Part shown: piece after piece, positions 3,892 through 5,554 of the stretch
Layout: each line of letters opens with the position of its first letter
Position numbering within the stretch: the first letter of the stretch is position 1
Made by a program: the position numbers and the translations under genes
The notes under the pieces: generated by a model
The model's database searches: none
Told to the model about the DNA's origin: nothing
The model's input: only the letters and a program-made list of their open reading frames with translations
Assembly: GCA_002504435.1 (NCBI GenBank)
Contig: DAQP01000054.1
Span: 15,503 to 21,056 of the forward strand
Length of the DNA stretch: 5,554 nucleotides
Direction of reading: 5' to 3'
Origin: Euryarchaeota archaeon UBA438
Lineage (GTDB): Archaea > Thermoplasmatota > Poseidoniia > Poseidoniales > Thalassarchaeaceae

Positions 3892-5554
3892 ATGAGGCTA
3901 ATCCCCATACTGATGATGCTGTTGCTTGTAACCTCAACCATGTCAGGGTGCACCGGACAAGATTCTGGCGAGGGAGCAGATACTTCCTCGTTGCAATCAG
4001 AGATTTCGAACCTTACCTCTGATCTGAATGATGCCAATGAGGCTAGGTTGTCACTTGAGACCACTCTTGGCGAGGCCTTCACCCAGTTGGGTGAGGCAGA
4101 GGACTCGATATCCGACCTACAGGGACAGCTTGAAGCCTCTGAGGGCATGAAGGAGTCACTCGAATCCCAGCTATCCGATGCGCTGGAACAACTGAATTCT
4201 ACTAATCCAGATGACCAATCGGCCATCGATTCCCTACAGGGGCAAATAGTCAACCTTACCGCAGAGCTTGCAAATGCGAACTACCAGATTTCGAGCCTCG
4301 AGGAGATGATGGAACTGAAAACTGAGGAGATACAGTCACTGGAGGGCACGATCGCGGCCCTTCAGAGCACCATGAGCGCCCTTACCTACGATCTCAGGGA
4401 GCGTGTTCAGTCATGCCCCCAAGACAACCCGGGAATGGAGATGGCTGTCGGATACGATGACGGGGCAGGGGCAGCGATAGCTGGTGACGGTAGAGTGAAC
4501 TACGACGAGGTCCAATTCACTGTGGGCGAGTGCCCCGGAAATAGTGGAATGGTATCTGATTTACAGGATGGAGATGCTCGTGACTGGGGGCCAGCATTAT
4601 TTGTGGAGATGGGCGGCATCCTGTACTTCGCAGGGAATGACGGAATCCACGGGTGGGAACTCTGGCGAAGCGATGGGAGCGTTGGTGGCACATACATGGT
4701 CAAGGACCTAAGGGAGGAGGAGTGTGATGAAAATGGGGAAAACTGCTCCAACGGAGGAAGTCTTCAGGTATGGTGCTGGGGATCTCCATTTGGCTGCCAC
4801 TACCCTGAAATTGTAGCCGGAAATAGTAAGATATTCCTAACTGGTTTCGATGGGGAGCCTGGTACCGAATCCGCGGCTAATGTGATTGTCAGCGACGGTA
4901 CGGCATCTGGCACTCAAACTGTACGTCATCAATGGCGTAATTGGGACCCTGCATACGGGGGCGAGAATGGTTGGGAGCCAGGCATTACCGGGGCACGAAA
5001 CCTAGTTGTTATTCCATCCACGGGATTCGTTTCGGATCGAGTTGTATACACCGTAATGGAGACGATTGGGGGGCAATCCGTGGATAGTCACCCGCCATTT
5101 GGAGAAGAATTGTGGATAACTGACGGAACCGACGTTGGCACCTACATGCTAGCAAACATAGTACCAGAGGACGAGTCATGGGAGTACGATGGAGCGAATT
5201 ATTGTTGTGGGGATTTCCAAGGCTCGACTCCAAGGGACCTCATAATGAAAGGAAACACAATCTGGTTCACAGCTAAGACCGATGCATACGGAAGGGAGCT
5301 TTACCGATATGGGATGAACGTGGGCGGTGGGCTTTTCCTGGTCAAGGATATCAACGTGGGCACCAGTGGAAGCAATCCAATGCATTTGACGTCTGTCGGC
5401 CCGGGAGTGTACCTATCGGCAGACAATGGCACGAATGGGCAGGAGCTACACTACAGCCTTGGCAACACCTTCAACACCGTCGTCGTGAAGGACATTAATC
5501 CAGGCGTCAATGGCAGTAGCCCTCAGGAGCTGACCAAGCTTGGCAGCAATCTAT
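3892..5554 (+). CDS. Predicted secreted lipoprotein: coiled coil plus ELWxxDGT-type repeats (C-terminus off the right edge)
   Basis: The frame stays open for 554 codons to the window edge. A short hydrophobic signal (about 3-16) ends in a lipobox-like MSGC with Cys20, so the protein is probably lipid-anchored outside the membrane. Residues about 32-102 and 110-173 show heptad-spaced Leu/Ile (for example L34, I38, L41, L45), suggesting a long coiled-coil stalk broken near 103-109. A small cassette follows, bounded by Cys175 and Cys214, with GYDDG and GDGRVNYDEV inside. From about 235 come repeats of the ELWxxDGT type: ELWRSDGS at 256-263 with MVKDL, VSDGTASGT at 333-341, EELWITDGT at 405-413, and more divergent units near 469-487 and 518-535 ending in VKDI. 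Loops carry extra cysteines (278, 285, 295, 302, 438, 439). Such repeats probably fold as a beta-propeller-like domain. Function is unknown; display or binding at the cell surface is an inference. An earlier ATG at 3888 is out of frame. Confidence 0.88.
   Translation, partial: MRLIPILMMLLLVTSTMSGCTGQDSGEGADTSSLQSEISNLTSDLNDANEARLSLETTLGEAFTQLGEAEDSISDLQGQLEASEGMKESLESQLSDALEQLNSTNPDDQSAIDSLQGQIVNLTAELANANYQISSLEEMMELKTEEIQSLEGTIAALQSTMSALTYDLRERVQSCPQDNPGMEMAVGYDDGAGAAIAGDGRVNYDEVQFTVGECPGNSGMVSDLQDGDARDWGPALFVEMGGILYFAGNDGIHGWELWRSDGSVGGTYMVKDLREEECDENGENCSNGGSLQVWCWGSPFGCHYPEIVAGNSKIFLTGFDGEPGTESAANVIVSDGTASGTQTVRHQWRNWDPAYGGENGWEPGITGARNLVVIPSTGFVSDRVVYTVMETIGGQSVDSHPPFGEELWITDGTDVGTYMLANIVPEDESWEYDGANYCCGDFQGSTPRDLIMKGNTIWFTAKTDAYGRELYRYGMNVGGGLFLVKDINVGTSGSNPMHLTSVGPGVYLSADNGTNGQELHYSLGNTFNTVVVKDINPGVNGSSPQELTKLGSNL

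Noticed and set aside
3864..4253. A 129-codon serine-rich minus-strand frame inside the lipoprotein gene
   Set aside because: It is a shadow of the coiled-coil coding sequence, created by Glu/Asp-rich codons on the plus strand, and it crosses the lipoprotein promoter.

Overview
The window looks like a chromosomal stretch from a euryarchaeon, and marine Poseidoniales (Marine Group II) is my best guess. The reasons are a GPN-loop GTPase, a UbiA prenyltransferase of the type that builds archaeal ether lipids, a tRNA-Glu with archaeal-type D- and T-arms and an encoded CCA, a GAGGTGAT ribosome binding site, and TATA-like boxes centred about 26-27 nt upstream of start codons, as in leaderless archaeal transcripts. 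The lineage is inferred from gene style; no marker gene here proves it.

Layout from left to right. (1) Positions 1-252, minus strand: the N-terminal 84 codons of a proline-rich, acidic, disordered protein that runs off the left edge. (2) A divergent intergenic region, about 253-371. (3) Plus strand: a GPN-loop GTPase followed, with a 14-nt overlap, by ornithine carbamoyltransferase (argF). (4) Minus strand, tail to tail with argF and no bases between the stop codons: a three-gene unit. Its transcription order is a 91-aa unknown protein, an 85-aa putative winged-helix protein joined to it by TGATG, and a UbiA-family prenyltransferase, probably digeranylgeranylglyceryl phosphate synthase. (5) Plus strand: tRNA-Glu(CTC). 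(6) Plus strand: a predicted lipoprotein with a lipobox, a long coiled coil, a cysteine-bounded cassette and ELWxxDGT-type repeats, running off the right edge.

The genes do not form one pathway. argF serves arginine biosynthesis (ornithine + carbamoyl phosphate to citrulline). The GPN GTPase is probably an assembly factor for RNA polymerase or a similar complex. The UbiA enzyme would add the second geranylgeranyl chain to the archaeal lipid core. The lipoprotein is an envelope protein of unknown role. The two small proteins ahead of the UbiA gene are the least explained part and the most likely place for something undescribed.

I found no CRISPR array, transposase, insertion sequence, phage gene, toxin-antitoxin pair or defence locus. 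Most of the window is ordinary archaeal gene content, and I do not claim a new system.
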